Part shown: positions 43,331 through 53,080 of the stretch, piece by piece
How the letters are laid out: every line of letters starts with the position of its first letter
How positions within the stretch are numbered: the first letter of the stretch is position 1
Origin: Candidatus Saccharibacteria bacterium UBA1944
Lineage (GTDB): Bacteria > Patescibacteriota > Saccharimonadia > Saccharimonadales > Saccharimonadaceae
Length of the DNA: 64,000 nucleotides
Reading direction: 5' to 3'
Assembly (NCBI GenBank): GCA_002336935.1
Contig: DDEW01000002.1
Span: forward strand, 13,166-77,165
Position numbers and translations under genes: made by a program
Notes under the pieces: generated by a model
Told to the model about the DNA's origin: nothing
Seen by the model: the letters and a program-made list of their open reading frames with translations, nothing else
Databases searched by the model: none

Positions 43331-44385
43331 TTCCAGATTGCCTCATTTTGGACACTGGCAAGACCGGCCACTGTAATATAACGGGGACGAAACTGCTTGT
43401 TTGGTTCTTGAAGGTGACCGAAGTCAAGTTTTTGCCATGGGCTTGCAACGCGCGCAGGCATCACAAGTTCATTAGTGAAAAATTCCCCGATTCCTGGCAC
43501 GTTAGCGCCGCCACCGACAATCAGTACTTGTTCAATTTTGCGGTCATCATTGAGCCGCTCATTGTAGTAGCGAATAACCTTTCGTACCTCGGTGACAATG
43601 CGCTGCAGGCTCGGCTTTAACGCTGCTGAAATTTTTGCTTGGCGTGGTCCTGCGCTCAGCCCGTTGAGAACCTTGAGCTGATGAGCGTTTTCAAGGGCAA
43701 TGTTGAGCTTTTTGGCAATATCGATGGTGAATGTATTGCCACCCAGACCCACTCCTCCAGTAACGCGGATAGCCCCCTTGTCAAGAACTGCGATGTCGGT
43801 GCTTGCTGGACCAATGTCAACAATAAGGGTAGAAAGATGGCCCTCCTCGGTTGCTTCAAGCACTCTGGCGACTGCATTGATACTCGGTTCGGCAATAACG
43901 GGTAACAGGTCGGCGCCACGAACGGCGTTGATGCAGCTATCGACAAGGGTTGACGGTACTGCCGACATGACGACAGTTAACTTATCTTTAGTCCGTTCAA
44001 TAACCTCGTGATCAACATAGAGTGAATTGAGCGGAATCGGAATATACTGATCAACCTCAACCTCAACAGCATTCTGAATGCGTTTTTCTTCGGTGACCGG
44101 GAGGCTGAAGGTGCGCGAGAAAGTGCGACCTGTCGGTAGCCCCACAACGACATGATCGGAACCTAGTGTGCCAATCACGTTGTCGTGAAGAAGTGAGCGG
44201 ATACTTTCTGCTAAGTAGGGATCCTCTGGGTTATCTAGAGAGGCTTGAACTTTAGCAGGATCGAGATCAAGTGAACCATAGCCGAGTACAAGCCACTTTT
44301 TAGGGTCAACTGACATCACTTTAATACCAGTCTGGCTGATATCAAGACCAATCAGGGGTTTATCTTTATAGAATAGTTTTGTCAT
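43327..44385 (-). CDS. pilM: Type IV pilus assembly ATPase-fold protein PilM
   Basis: This is an actin/FtsA-fold cytosolic protein of 352 residues that binds the PilN tail. Motifs: LIGLDISQTGIKVMSVD (phosphate 1), STLIVDIGPASTDIAVLDKG (phosphate 2), IEQVLIVGGGANVPGIGE (adenosine). The SHS2 domain lies between about residues 90 and 165. The start at 44385 is about 40 nt downstream of a TATACT box, so part of the pilus genes can be transcribed from here as well as from pilB. Confidence 0.92.
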   Translation of the reverse strand: MTKLFYKDKPLIGLDISQTGIKVMSVDPKKWLVLGYGSLDLDPAKVQASLDNPEDPYLAESIRSLLHDNVIGTLGSDHVVVGLPTGRTFSRTFSLPVTEEKRIQNAVEVEVDQYIPIPLNSLYVDHEVIERTKDKLTVVMSAVPSTLVDSCINAVRGADLLPVIAEPSINAVARVLEATEEGHLSTLIVDIGPASTDIAVLDKGAIRVTGGVGLGGNTFTIDIAKKLNIALENAHQLKVLNGLSAGPRQAKISAALKPSLQRIVTEVRKVIRYYNERLNDDRKIEQVLIVGGGANVPGIGEFFTNELVMPARVASPWQKLDFGHLQEPNKQFRPRYITVAGLASVQNEAIWK

Positions 44386-44444
44386 TGGTGCCCACTAATA
44401 GAATTTCTCTCTATATAGTATAGCATGAGCGCTTTGAAAATAGA

Positions 44445-45674
44445 CTAGCTTTTTATGTTTTGCGCAAGGCCTGCAATCGGGCCCATAACACTTGCGGCAA
44501 TCAATCCCACCATGGAGCCCATGATAAGGATCATCACTGGCTCAATAATCGAGCTAATTCCATCAATTGCTACGTCTACCTCTTCTTCGTAGAAGTCGGC
44601 AACCTTTACAAGCACCGTATCGGTTTGGCCGGTTTCCTCACCTACCGCGAGCATTTGTGCCACAATTGGCGGGAAGAGATCGTCTTTCTCGAGAACACTT
44701 GAAAGCGTTTTTCCGTTTTTAACTTGCTCGGCTGCATCGACGAGCGCTTTCTCGTATACAACGTTGCCAACCGCTCGAGCAGTAACATTGAGCGCTTCGA
44801 GGACTGCCACACCCGCGCCCATCAGTGCTGAAAATGTGCGAGCAAAGCGCGCAACGGCCACTTTACGGATGATTGGGTTAATCATGGGAACGCGCAGAAC
44901 GAACTGGTGAAAGATAGCTTTTCCACGAGGAGTTTTAAGGAAACGCAGGAACATCACAACCCCACCAATAACAAGTGGCAGAAGGAACAGGCCATATTTA
45001 ACCAAAAAATCACTGATAGTCAACATGGCTTGGGTGAGGGCAGGAAGTTTAGCATCGGGCCCACCAAGATCTTTGAGGATTTTACCAATTTGTGGAATGA
45101 CGAATAGCATAAGGCCGAAGAAAGCGAGGATAGTAATCACCATGAGTACTGATGGGTAAGTCATGGCACTCTTGATTTTTTTACGCATGCTGGCATTTTT
45201 TTCTTGTTGCATGGCAAGGCGTTTTAGAATGTCGTCAAGGATACCTGCTGATTCACCAGCGCGAACCATGTTAACGTAGACATCGTTAAATGTATTAGGG
45301 TATTTTACCAGTGCGTCGGCAAGTGTTGCGCCTGCTTCAACGTCTTTGACAATGCCAGCACTTACCTTCTTGAGCGCGGCGCTATCGGTGTGGTCATGCA
45401 GCGATGTAAGCGCTCTGAGGATTGGCACCCCAGCGCTCACCATGGCGCTTAATTGTCGAGTGAACATGACAAGATCATCACTTTTGACTTTATTGCCACC
45501 CAGGAAGTTGAGGAATCCAAATGAGGTCTTTTTTTCACTACCTTCTTTGAGGCTGATGGGGCTTAGGCCCTGTTTTGAAAGGGTAGAAATGGCAGCAGCT
45601 CGGTCATTTGCATCAAAGCCGCCGTTGACGACTTTTCCTTGGGAGTTGGTTGCAACATAAAGATAGCTCGGCAT
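44445..45674 (-). CDS. pilC: Type IV pilus inner-membrane platform protein PilC (GspF family)
   Basis: The 409-residue protein has the two GspF repeats: LVMFTRQLSAMVSAGVPILR with SAGILDDILKRLA, and RFARTFSALMGAGVAVLEAL with the GEETGQ stretch. There are three membrane helices. It receives conformational changes from the PilB ATPase and moves pilins into the fibre. It lies 3 nt downstream of pilB. Confidence 0.95.
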   Translation of the reverse strand: MPSYLYVATNSQGKVVNGGFDANDRAAAISTLSKQGLSPISLKEGSEKKTSFGFLNFLGGNKVKSDDLVMFTRQLSAMVSAGVPILRALTSLHDHTDSAALKKVSAGIVKDVEAGATLADALVKYPNTFNDVYVNMVRAGESAGILDDILKRLAMQQEKNASMRKKIKSAMTYPSVLMVITILAFFGLMLFVIPQIGKILKDLGGPDAKLPALTQAMLTISDFLVKYGLFLLPLVIGGVVMFLRFLKTPRGKAIFHQFVLRVPMINPIIRKVAVARFARTFSALMGAGVAVLEALNVTARAVGNVVYEKALVDAAEQVKNGKTLSSVLEKDDLFPPIVAQMLAVGEETGQTDTVLVKVADFYEEEVDVAIDGISSIIEPVMILIMGSMVGLIAASVMGPIAGLAQNIKS

Positions 45675-45677
45675 ATA

Positions 45678-47459
45678 TTATTCCCTTGTGACGCGCAGCA
45701 CTTCCTCAAGGGTCGTATTTCCGCGGAGTGATTTAATAAGGCCATCAGTTTGCATCGTTGTCATACCTTCGCTCACTGCCTGGTCTTGAATTTGATTACT
45801 GGTAGCATTGGCGACAATCATTTTTTGAACAGGGACACTTACACCAAGGACTTCATAGATACCGATTCGTCCTTTGTATCCGGTGTGATTACATTCGTCG
45901 CAGCCGTCAGGATGGGCCTTCCATAGGCCCGTCACAGTGCGTTCGTTTGTGCCGAGAGGAGTCTCGCCACCGACCCCTTGATCGGCAGCTTGTTTTTCTA
46001 GACGACGAATATCGGCAAAGTTTTGGCCCTCCCTGAGGTTGAATAGCTTGACCATTTCGTCGACTTCAGGTTGGCTGGGAGTATATTGTTCTCGACATGT
46101 CATGCAAAGCCGGCGAACCAGGCGCTGGCCCACTACTGCCTTCACGGTGCTCGCAATGAGGAACGGCTCGATGCCCATGTCAAGTAAACGGGGGAGACAC
46201 GTCGCGGCGTTGTTGGTGTGGAGGGTGCTAAACACCAAGTGCCCCGTTAGGGCAGCCTGTACACCAAGGTTGGCTGTCTCGCTGTCACGAATTTCTCCTA
46301 CCATGATGATGTTAGGATCCTGGCGTAGCAAAGCGCGTAGCCCATTGGCGAATGTCATACCTGCCTTGACGTTGGTTTGTGTCTGGTTGACGCCAGGAAT
46401 CTTGTATTCGACTGGGTCTTCAATGGTAGAGATGTTCACATCAGGACGATTGAGGAGGGTGAGGACACTAAAGAGAGAGGTCGACTTACCGCTACCTGTT
46501 GGTCCGGTAATCAGTACCATGCCATTAGGCTCTGCGATGGCCTCGGTGATAATGGCGAGCGAATGCCCCCAGTAGCCGAGATCGGTAAGTGACACGGCCT
46601 GGTTGGACTCATCGAGAATACGCATAACGACTTTTTCGCCATCGGCAATTGGCAATGTTGAAACGCGTAGTGCGTATTGTTTGCCGGCAACCTTTATTTT
46701 AAACCGGCCATCTTGCGGCACGCGGCGTTCATCAATCTTAAGATTGGATAGAATTTTAATGCGGCTAACAAGTGCCCCAAGCACGTTCCGCGGCAACTGA
46801 TTGACCTCGCGCAGTACACCATCAATACGGTAGCGAATTTGCACGTATTCTTCACGTGGTTCGATGTGGATGTCGGAGGCCTGCGAACGAATAGCGTATT
46901 CAAGTAAAAGGTTAACAGTCTGTGCAATAGGAGAATCTTCTGCTACCTCCGCTTCGGTTACTTGCTGTGCAGTGCCGTCGTCTTCGCGCTGGATGTCGAT
47001 GACCTCGTTAAGCTCCTCATTGACGTCGCCACGGTAGTTCTCAAGGCATTGAAGGATGTTCTCGTGCGGTGCAATGTAAACTTTGGTATTTTCGCCAACT
47101 TCTTTCTCGATAAAGCTGACCGCTTGCACGTCATCAGGGTCATCCATGGCAAGATGGACAAGACCATCTTCATCTACCTGAAAGATAACTGCATTATATT
47201 GGCGCGCAATGCGTTCAGGAATTTTGTTGAGCACATCTTGGGGTATATCTCGAGGGTCAATCTCTATGTATGGAATCTCTGCGTAATCAGCAAATAACTT
47301 CTTGAGTGAAGGCTCGTCAATCACTTGCTTCTCGATGATGATATCTTGCAATGGGCGATTCAAACGTGCGCTCTCTTCTTTGAGAACGTCGAGTTGTTCC
47401 GCCGTTTGGATGCCACCCTTTACGAGCAGTTTAATAAGTGTATCATCTGAAATACGCAT
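45678..47459 (-). CDS. pilB: Type IV pilus assembly ATPase PilB
   Basis: PilB powers pilus extension. The N-terminal GSPII_E domain (about 1-150) precedes the RecA-like ATPase with Walker A ITGPTGSGKSTS, Asp box LRQDPNIIMVGEIRDSETA, His box LTGHLVFSTLHTN and a four-cysteine zinc site (CMTCRE and CDECNHTG). The total is about 593 residues. No retraction ATPase PilT is in the window. The start MRISDDTLIK (47459) is preferred over an earlier TTG; a TACAAT box lies 13 nt upstream. The promoter region is shared divergently with tsaE. Confidence 0.95.
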   Translation of the reverse strand: MRISDDTLIKLLVKGGIQTAEQLDVLKEESARLNRPLQDIIIEKQVIDEPSLKKLFADYAEIPYIEIDPRDIPQDVLNKIPERIARQYNAVIFQVDEDGLVHLAMDDPDDVQAVSFIEKEVGENTKVYIAPHENILQCLENYRGDVNEELNEVIDIQREDDGTAQQVTEAEVAEDSPIAQTVNLLLEYAIRSQASDIHIEPREEYVQIRYRIDGVLREVNQLPRNVLGALVSRIKILSNLKIDERRVPQDGRFKIKVAGKQYALRVSTLPIADGEKVVMRILDESNQAVSLTDLGYWGHSLAIITEAIAEPNGMVLITGPTGSGKSTSLFSVLTLLNRPDVNISTIEDPVEYKIPGVNQTQTNVKAGMTFANGLRALLRQDPNIIMVGEIRDSETANLGVQAALTGHLVFSTLHTNNAATCLPRLLDMGIEPFLIASTVKAVVGQRLVRRLCMTCREQYTPSQPEVDEMVKLFNLREGQNFADIRRLEKQAADQGVGGETPLGTNERTVTGLWKAHPDGCDECNHTGYKGRIGIYEVLGVSVPVQKMIVANATSNQIQDQAVSEGMTTMQTDGLIKSLRGNTTLEEVLRVTRE

Positions 47460-47513
47460 ACCGCTTATAGCTATTGTATCTGATTGCAAGCCCCAGCGCT
47501 AGTCTAAATATGC

Positions 47514-47519
47514 TATACT
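47514..47519 (+). promoter_or_regulatory. -10 box TATACT of tsaE
   Basis: The box ends 9 nt before the ATG at 47529, in the divergent pilB/tsaE region. Confidence 0.5.
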
Positions 47520-47528
47520 AACACCGAT

Positions 47529-47984
47529 ATGGAACGAGCGGCGACCTCTAGTGATGCAATGATGGCACTTGGCGAGAAGCTAGGCCAACTTATGCGTGGT
47601 GGCGAGGTGGTTGAGCTGATTGGTGATGTAGGTGCAGGTAAAACCACATTTACCAAAGGCGTTGCCAAGGGTCTAGGGGTGGATGAAGACGTGCAGAGCC
47701 CGACATTTACGATTAGCCGGGTGTACAATGGGCGTGACGATTTGCAACTGGCGCACTATGATTTTTATCGTCTTGTTGATGCCGGGATTTTAAGCGCTGA
47801 GTTACATGAATCCACGCAGAGCACCGATGTGGTGACTGTAGTAGAGTGGGGTCAGATTGTTGCGGGGGTTCTGCCCAAGGACACGCTTCATGTTGCGATT
47901 ACATCGCCTTCAGAAACGGAGCGCCGAGTAGTATTTACGGCTGGAGGTATTCGAGCAGAAGAATTAATGAGGGCGATACCATGA
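47529..47984 (+). CDS. tsaE: tRNA t6A-synthesis ATPase TsaE
   Basis: TsaE is the P-loop partner of TsaB and TsaD in making threonylcarbamoyladenosine at tRNA position 37. Walker A is IGDVGAGKTTFTKG. SPTFTISRVY and LAHYDFYRL are family signatures, and VTVVEWGQIV is Walker-B-like. The 151-residue length is typical. It overlaps tsaB by four bases (ATGA). Confidence 0.95.
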   Translation: MERAATSSDAMMALGEKLGQLMRGGEVVELIGDVGAGKTTFTKGVAKGLGVDEDVQSPTFTISRVYNGRDDLQLAHYDFYRLVDAGILSAELHESTQSTDVVTVVEWGQIVAGVLPKDTLHVAITSPSETERRVVFTAGGIRAEELMRAIP

Positions 47985-48367
47985 TTGTGCTGTGGGATAG
48001 CGCAGATATGAATGTATCGCTCACGCTTGTGGCTGGCACCGTACGCTACGACTACCAATGGCAAGCAAATCGCTCACTGGCTCGGGACATGCTGGCGTAT
48101 CTTCGTGATAGACTTGCGGAACACCAGGCAACACTTGATGACGTGACGGGTATCGGCGTGTATCGTGGTCCCGGTAGTTTTACAGGACTTCGCATTGGCC
48201 TCACGGTTCTTAATACACTCGCAGAAACAAACCATGTACCTATTGTTGGTGCGCTTGGCGACGGTTGGGCGAGTGAATGCGAAGCACGGCTTTCACGGGG
48301 AGAAAGCGATCAAGTTGTGCTGCCTGAGTATGGCGGTGAAGCAACAATTACAAAACCAAGAAAATAG
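47981..48367 (+). CDS. tsaB: tRNA t6A-synthesis protein TsaB, short form
   Basis: TsaB is the ASKHA-fold scaffold of the t6A complex. The 128 residues include the conserved GPGSFTGLRIGLTV motif near residue 65. Most family members have about 230 residues; here the second lobe is missing and the protein ends soon after the first. It may be a real reduced form, since nothing similar continues in another frame before rny. The N-terminal DSADMNVSLTL replaces the usual DTS-x3-S start. Confidence 0.85.
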   Translation: MIVLWDSADMNVSLTLVAGTVRYDYQWQANRSLARDMLAYLRDRLAEHQATLDDVTGIGVYRGPGSFTGLRIGLTVLNTLAETNHVPIVGALGDGWASECEARLSRGESDQVVLPEYGGEATITKPRK

Positions 48368-48544
48368 CTTGCTCATCTACCCTACCTGGCGCTACAATAA
48401 AATCAGCTAGTTTATACTGGCTATCTCGAAAACTTTTATTACTTAGCTATTTCCAGTTCGCCATTTTGCGATTTCTCAAGCTTTATGAAAACATCTACCG
48501 GTCCGAAGATTGCGTCCCCGGTGAACTAGAAGAAAGGACACATT
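48368..48544 (+). promoter_or_regulatory. Intergenic leader of rny
   Basis: No gene is seen in these 177 bases. A TATACT box near 48413 would give a leader of about 120 nt before rny, one of the longest untranslated leaders here. AAAGGA lies 7 nt before the ATG. No clear hairpin terminator for tsaB is visible. Regulation of rny through the leader is possible but not shown. Confidence 0.4.
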
Positions 48545-50032
48545 ATGATAGAGGTAATTGCCGCTATAATTGGCATTGCTGTTGGTATTGGCGGAAAGTT
48601 TGCCTATGACAAGCAACAGGCTACGAGTAGCAAGCATAAGGCAGAAAAGGAAGTTGCGCGCGCTGAGCGCAAGGCAAGCGATATCATCTTGAAAGCAAAA
48701 GACGACGCCCTGCGGCTTGAGCAGGAACGTCGACGCGAAATGCAGAAAGTCGAAAACCGACTGGTGGATCGCGAGTCGGCTCTTGACCGCAAGCTTGACG
48801 AACTTGATAGGCGTAGCGAAAAGCTCCGCGCTGCTGAGGATGAGGTTGAATCACTAAAAGGTGAGATACGCGACATTCGTAGCAAGCAACAGGAAAAGCT
48901 GGAAAAGATTGCTGGCCTGAAAAAGAAGGATGCTGCGGACAAACTGATGCAAATGACCGAGCGTGACATCAAAGATGATTTGATGGGCCTGGTTGCTAAA
49001 CTACAAAAAGATGCGACTGATGATGCAGAAGAGCGCGCCCAAGTAGTGATACTGAGTGCGATGGAACGCATGGCGAGTGAGGTTACGGCGGAACGTACCG
49101 TGACGGCAATTAAACTGGCCGATGAAGAAATGAAGGGCCGAATTATTGGTAAAGAAGGCCGCAATATTCAGGCATTGCAGCGCGCAACAGGCGTCGACAT
49201 CCTTGTTGATGATACTCCTGGTATGATTGTGCTCTCAAGCTTCGATCCTGTGCGTCGTCAGGTTGCACGTATGGCACTCGAACTACTTATGAAGGACGGT
49301 CGTATCCACCCTGGACGCATTGAAGAAGTAGTCGCTAAGGCCGAGAAGCAGATCGAAAAAGAAGTAGTAAGAGCAGGCGAAGATGCCGCTCGTGAAGTTG
49401 GCGTGACGGGTATTCCTAAAGAGCTACTTCGGTTGGTTGGTGAACTGAAGTTTCGTACCAGCTATGGCCAAAATGTGTTGATGCATAGTACCGAAATGGC
49501 ACATATGGCTGGGCTGATTGCGGAAGAAATTGGTGCCAACGTACGCGTCACAAAGATTGCTACGCTCTTGCACGATATGGGTAAGGCAGTCACCCATAAA
49601 GTTGAAGGTAAACACCATCATATTGGTGCTGAGTTGGCGCGAAAGGCAGGACTGAGTGAAGAGATATGCCATGCTATCGAGGCGCACCATGACGATATTG
49701 AAGCAACCACGCCTGAGGCATTGGTTGTTCGGGTGTGTGATGCCGTTAGTGCGGCTCGCCCTGGTGCGCGTAATATTAGTGCTGAAAACTTTGCCGAACG
49801 CATGCGCGACCTTGAAAATATTGCAACAAGCTTTAAGGGTATTGATAAGGCATATGCCATCAGTGCTGGCCGCGAAGTGCGCGTGATTGTGCGTCCAGAA
49901 TCTATCGATGATTTGTCGGCGATTAAACTTTCCCGCGATATTGCCAACAAAATTGAAAGTACCATGCAGTACCCCGGCACCATCAAGGTGAACGTTATTC
50001 GTGAAACGCGAGCAATTGAATTTGCTAAATAA
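48545..50032 (+). CDS. rny: Ribonuclease Y
   Basis: RNase Y is the membrane-bound endoribonuclease that starts mRNA decay in many Gram-positive bacteria. It has an N-terminal helix (VIAAIIGIAVGIGGKFAY), a long charged coiled coil to about residue 190, a KH RNA-binding domain (GRIIGKEGRNIQALQRATG) and an HD nuclease domain with LLHDMGKAVTHKVEGKHHHI and EEICHAIEAHHDD. The 495-residue length is typical. A NUDIX gene follows after 3 nt. Confidence 0.97.
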   Translation: MIEVIAAIIGIAVGIGGKFAYDKQQATSSKHKAEKEVARAERKASDIILKAKDDALRLEQERRREMQKVENRLVDRESALDRKLDELDRRSEKLRAAEDEVESLKGEIRDIRSKQQEKLEKIAGLKKKDAADKLMQMTERDIKDDLMGLVAKLQKDATDDAEERAQVVILSAMERMASEVTAERTVTAIKLADEEMKGRIIGKEGRNIQALQRATGVDILVDDTPGMIVLSSFDPVRRQVARMALELLMKDGRIHPGRIEEVVAKAEKQIEKEVVRAGEDAAREVGVTGIPKELLRLVGELKFRTSYGQNVLMHSTEMAHMAGLIAEEIGANVRVTKIATLLHDMGKAVTHKVEGKHHHIGAELARKAGLSEEICHAIEAHHDDIEATTPEALVVRVCDAVSAARPGARNISAENFAERMRDLENIATSFKGIDKAYAISAGREVRVIVRPESIDDLSAIKLSRDIANKIESTMQYPGTIKVNVIRETRAIEFAK

Positions 50033-50035
50033 TGC

Positions 50036-50530
50036 ATGAAAGAATTTAGCCTAGAACAAACAAACGCATGGATGGCCAATCTTGAGAAGCGAATGAGCAG
50101 TGGTGCTGTGGCGCTTCGAACGGATGACGATAAAGTGGTTGTCGTAAAAGCAAACTACAAACGCTACTGGTCCTTCCCCGGTGGTGTTGTTGATCATGGC
50201 GAGACACCTCGACAGGCTGCGGCAAGGGAAGCCGAAGAAGAGGTTGGAATTGCCGTAGATGTCAATAGCCTTACCTTCAAACTAGTAGTTGATAGGGTAA
50301 GTGAGATTGCCCAGACCTATCAATTTGTTTTTGAGGCCTCGGTTCGCCAAGAGGATCTGGAAAACCTATGTGCTGACGAAGCTGAAATAGAAGAAATTGC
50401 GGTGGTTTCGCGCCAGCAGATTATCGACCGGGACCGTTACTACTCGCAATCCACAATACGGTGGGCCGAAGGCCACACTGGGTATGAAGAGCAAATTTTT
50501 GGTGCCGGTGCAAAAGCAGCAGATATTTAG
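50036..50530 (+). CDS. NUDIX hydrolase
   Basis: This is a nucleoside-diphosphate-linked-moiety hydrolase of 164 residues. The Nudix box GGVVDHGETPRQAAAREAEEEVGI is complete with all metal-binding glutamates. The substrate is unknown. An RNA-related role, or clean-up of damaged nucleotides, is suggested only by its position in one operon with rny. Its stop overlaps the stop of the convergent sortase gene. Confidence 0.9.
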   Translation: MKEFSLEQTNAWMANLEKRMSSGAVALRTDDDKVVVVKANYKRYWSFPGGVVDHGETPRQAAAREAEEEVGIAVDVNSLTFKLVVDRVSEIAQTYQFVFEASVRQEDLENLCADEAEIEEIAVVSRQQIIDRDRYYSQSTIRWAEGHTGYEEQIFGAGAKAADI

Positions 50531-51132
50531 TTCTTAACCAGCTGGACCCTACCAAGTGGCTTGGCTGTAATAACAACGCGTCCTGCATCTGAGCCGCCGA
50601 GTTCGCAGCTGTAGAGTGTTAGTTTGCTTTCCTCGGAAGGTGCCTCGATTTCAACTTGCGTTGGTTTTACATCGAATTTTTTGGTGATTTCATAACCATA
50701 GCGGATACCGCTATAGTCGACAACAATTTTGTCACCTGCAATCAGCTTGTCAATGTTATAGAAGGGTGATTTGGCCACGGTTTCGCCTGGGGTAGGGGCG
50801 ATGGTAAAGCGGTGGGCTGCAATAATAAAGTTCCCACCGGTTGCTGGGTTGCCACGATCTGGAAAGCGCCACTGTGCGCCACGGTTGAGCGCTGCCTCGC
50901 CTTCGCCATACACAATATTCACACCGATTTTGGGAATGACAATGCGATTATCTGTTGCAGTAGGCGCAGGAAGGTTGTTGACGTTGATTGGCTTCATAGC
51001 TACCATTGGTGCGATGGTTGGCGCTGCCACCAGACTCAGTACGTAGGCGCCGCTACTAAGAAGAACAATAGCCACAAAAGTGAGGCCACCTGAACGGAGT
51101 CGGGAAGTGTGTTTCGTCTTTATTTTTAACAT
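50527..51132 (-). CDS. Sortase
   Basis: This membrane transpeptidase links LPxTG-type proteins to the cell wall. The 201-residue protein has an N-terminal anchor helix (GLTFVAIVLLSSGAYVLSLVAA), the catalytic His in IIAAHRF, Cys in LTLYSCE (TLxTC position) and the Arg in AGRVVITA. The spacing is that of class D/E sortases. One candidate substrate tail (LPSTG) is at 2.4 kb. The adjacent secreted subtilase lacks a sorting signal. Confidence 0.92.
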   Translation of the reverse strand: MLKIKTKHTSRLRSGGLTFVAIVLLSSGAYVLSLVAAPTIAPMVAMKPINVNNLPAPTATDNRIVIPKIGVNIVYGEGEAALNRGAQWRFPDRGNPATGGNFIIAAHRFTIAPTPGETVAKSPFYNIDKLIAGDKIVVDYSGIRYGYEITKKFDVKPTQVEIEAPSEESKLTLYSCELGGSDAGRVVITAKPLGRVQLVKN

Positions 51133-51184
51133 ATAACCCCTATGGTTATAGCCTAGTATAGCTCAAAATAGGTGATGATGCTAG

Positions 51185-53026
51185 CTATTTAAAGAATAGA
51201 TTGTACACGCCCGACTGATTACTACCTTGAACTGCGCGGACGTCCCACTCACCTTTTACTAGTACGTTGCCGGGCCATTGCCAGCCAATGCTTCCGGAGG
51301 AGCCGGTTAACGTGTACGGAAGATAACGATCATACCCATAAGTAACATTATGCATTCGAACAGTGCAGTAGGTAGTAACGGCCGTATTGCAGGCGCTGCT
51401 CATAAGGGCAGTATCTGATACGCTATGTTCGGAACGGTGGTCGCCTGTTTGCGCCAAACTAGGCGTAGGAGATGAGGATTTGAGCGCCATTGTAATGCGG
51501 GTGGCTGTATCTGCATTAATCACACCATGTCCATACTGTGGCACGTAGACACTCCCATTCATAGCCGAAACCTTAGTCGCTGAAGCATCAAGCAGCGCGG
51601 TAATGTCGTCTGGGGTGGCGGTAGGGCGTTCGGAGAGAATCAGTGAAGCCAAGCTAGTAACGATTGGTGTTGCAAAGGACGTGCCGTAGAGTGATCCCGA
51701 GTAGGCAGAACTATAGTTAAAGGTAAGCTGGTCATTTGGTGTCATGCCTCGGTCAATGAGTGGTGAAACAATTGCACCAGACCCTGGGGCAAGCACATCG
51801 ATCGCTGGTCCATAGCTGCTAAAGTCTGCTCGCTTGCCCATAGCATCACTTGCGCCAACGGCTATAACGTGATTATAAAGGGCAGGGTAACCCATGGCAC
51901 CCGGCTTCGTGGGATCACAACCGTATTCTGTACCAGTACCGCAGTTGCCGGCAGCGGCAACTACAACCACCCCGTGGGCATAGGCGTAGTCAATGGCTGC
52001 TTTTAGTGCTGTATCAGGCGAATCACCACCAAGACTGAGACTCACAATTTTTGCACCGTTGTCGACTGCATAGTAAATAGCAGCAACAATACGACTCGTC
52101 CATCCGCTGCCATCATCACCGAGTGCTTGGAGTGGCATCACTTTAATATTCCAGTTATAGGTTGCAATCCCTTTGCCATTATTGGTGGCTGCTCCTGCAA
52201 GGCCTGCGGTAGAGGTGCCGTGCGAAATCGCAACATACGGATCACCCGCATCAGTACCAAAACAATCTTTTGATTCTTGATATAAGATATCATCGCCTGA
52301 TTGGCCAGCCTGGGGGTTATTGTTGGCTATAAAGGTGCCGAGGCCATCTGGTGCACATGGGTTGGCGGTGGGAGTGTATCGCCCGTAAAAGTTCCAGCCG
52401 CGCCAATCATCAACATAATTGTTACTGTCGTCATCGCATTTATTTGATACCTTGTTATCAGGTGTACCCGTCCAGCATTTATCACCCGCTGCGGTCATGC
52501 CGCTTTCACCAGGGTTAATGTACCATTGACTCGCCAGGTCTTCGTGTTGCAGTGCAAATCCGGTGTCGATGACGGCTACAACAATGGGCGCCCCTGTAGA
52601 TTGGTCCCATGCAGCGGGTGCTCCAGTACTGGTAAGTGCCCACGCAGGGTAGCTTGTGTTGGTGTAATAGGGATCATTGGGGTTCGCAAGCGCACGGTAA
52701 TGGTGCTCTACTGTGATAGCCGATTCAACAGCCGCCTGCCCAGGTGCACTAGAGGTATCAGTAGGAACTAAAGTGCCGCTATTGCTCGTACGGGCAGTAG
52801 CACCTTGTCCCGAAGGAAGTGTAGGGGTAAGCTGAGGCTTGTCGGCTTGCAGCTCGGCTACGCCACCGATACCATGTGATGTATCGATGAGCTTAGTAAC
52901 GATAGGGTCTGGACGGGTAGAAGTAGGTACGAGCCGTTTTTGGTAATACACAACCAGCCCCGTCATAACAGAGAGTGATAGTATAAGCAGTGCAAAAAGT
53001 GATGGAAAACTATTTTTTTGTTTCAT
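51185..53026 (-). CDS. Secreted S8-family (subtilisin-like) serine protease
   Basis: The 613-residue extracellular protease has an N-terminal signal/anchor helix (LFALLILSLSVMTGLVVYY), a low-complexity Pro/Thr/Ser linker and the S8 catalytic domain: Asp in VAVIDTGF, His in SHGTSTAGLAG, oxyanion Asn in AAAGNCG and Ser in YGTSFATPI. Several cysteines in the catalytic domain suggest disulfides. A C-terminal beta domain follows (about residues 520-613). It lies about 50 nt from sortase on the same strand. A GTG four codons upstream is an alternative start. Confidence 0.93.
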   Translation of the reverse strand: MKQKNSFPSLFALLILSLSVMTGLVVYYQKRLVPTSTRPDPIVTKLIDTSHGIGGVAELQADKPQLTPTLPSGQGATARTSNSGTLVPTDTSSAPGQAAVESAITVEHHYRALANPNDPYYTNTSYPAWALTSTGAPAAWDQSTGAPIVVAVIDTGFALQHEDLASQWYINPGESGMTAAGDKCWTGTPDNKVSNKCDDDSNNYVDDWRGWNFYGRYTPTANPCAPDGLGTFIANNNPQAGQSGDDILYQESKDCFGTDAGDPYVAISHGTSTAGLAGAATNNGKGIATYNWNIKVMPLQALGDDGSGWTSRIVAAIYYAVDNGAKIVSLSLGGDSPDTALKAAIDYAYAHGVVVVAAAGNCGTGTEYGCDPTKPGAMGYPALYNHVIAVGASDAMGKRADFSSYGPAIDVLAPGSGAIVSPLIDRGMTPNDQLTFNYSSAYSGSLYGTSFATPIVTSLASLILSERPTATPDDITALLDASATKVSAMNGSVYVPQYGHGVINADTATRITMALKSSSPTPSLAQTGDHRSEHSVSDTALMSSACNTAVTTYCTVRMHNVTYGYDRYLPYTLTGSSGSIGWQWPGNVLVKGEWDVRAVQGSNQSGVYNLFFK

Positions 53027-53080
53027 GGCAGTAGCCACTAGTAGTATACATCTGCAAACCTTAGTTCGTAAATAGCGGTA

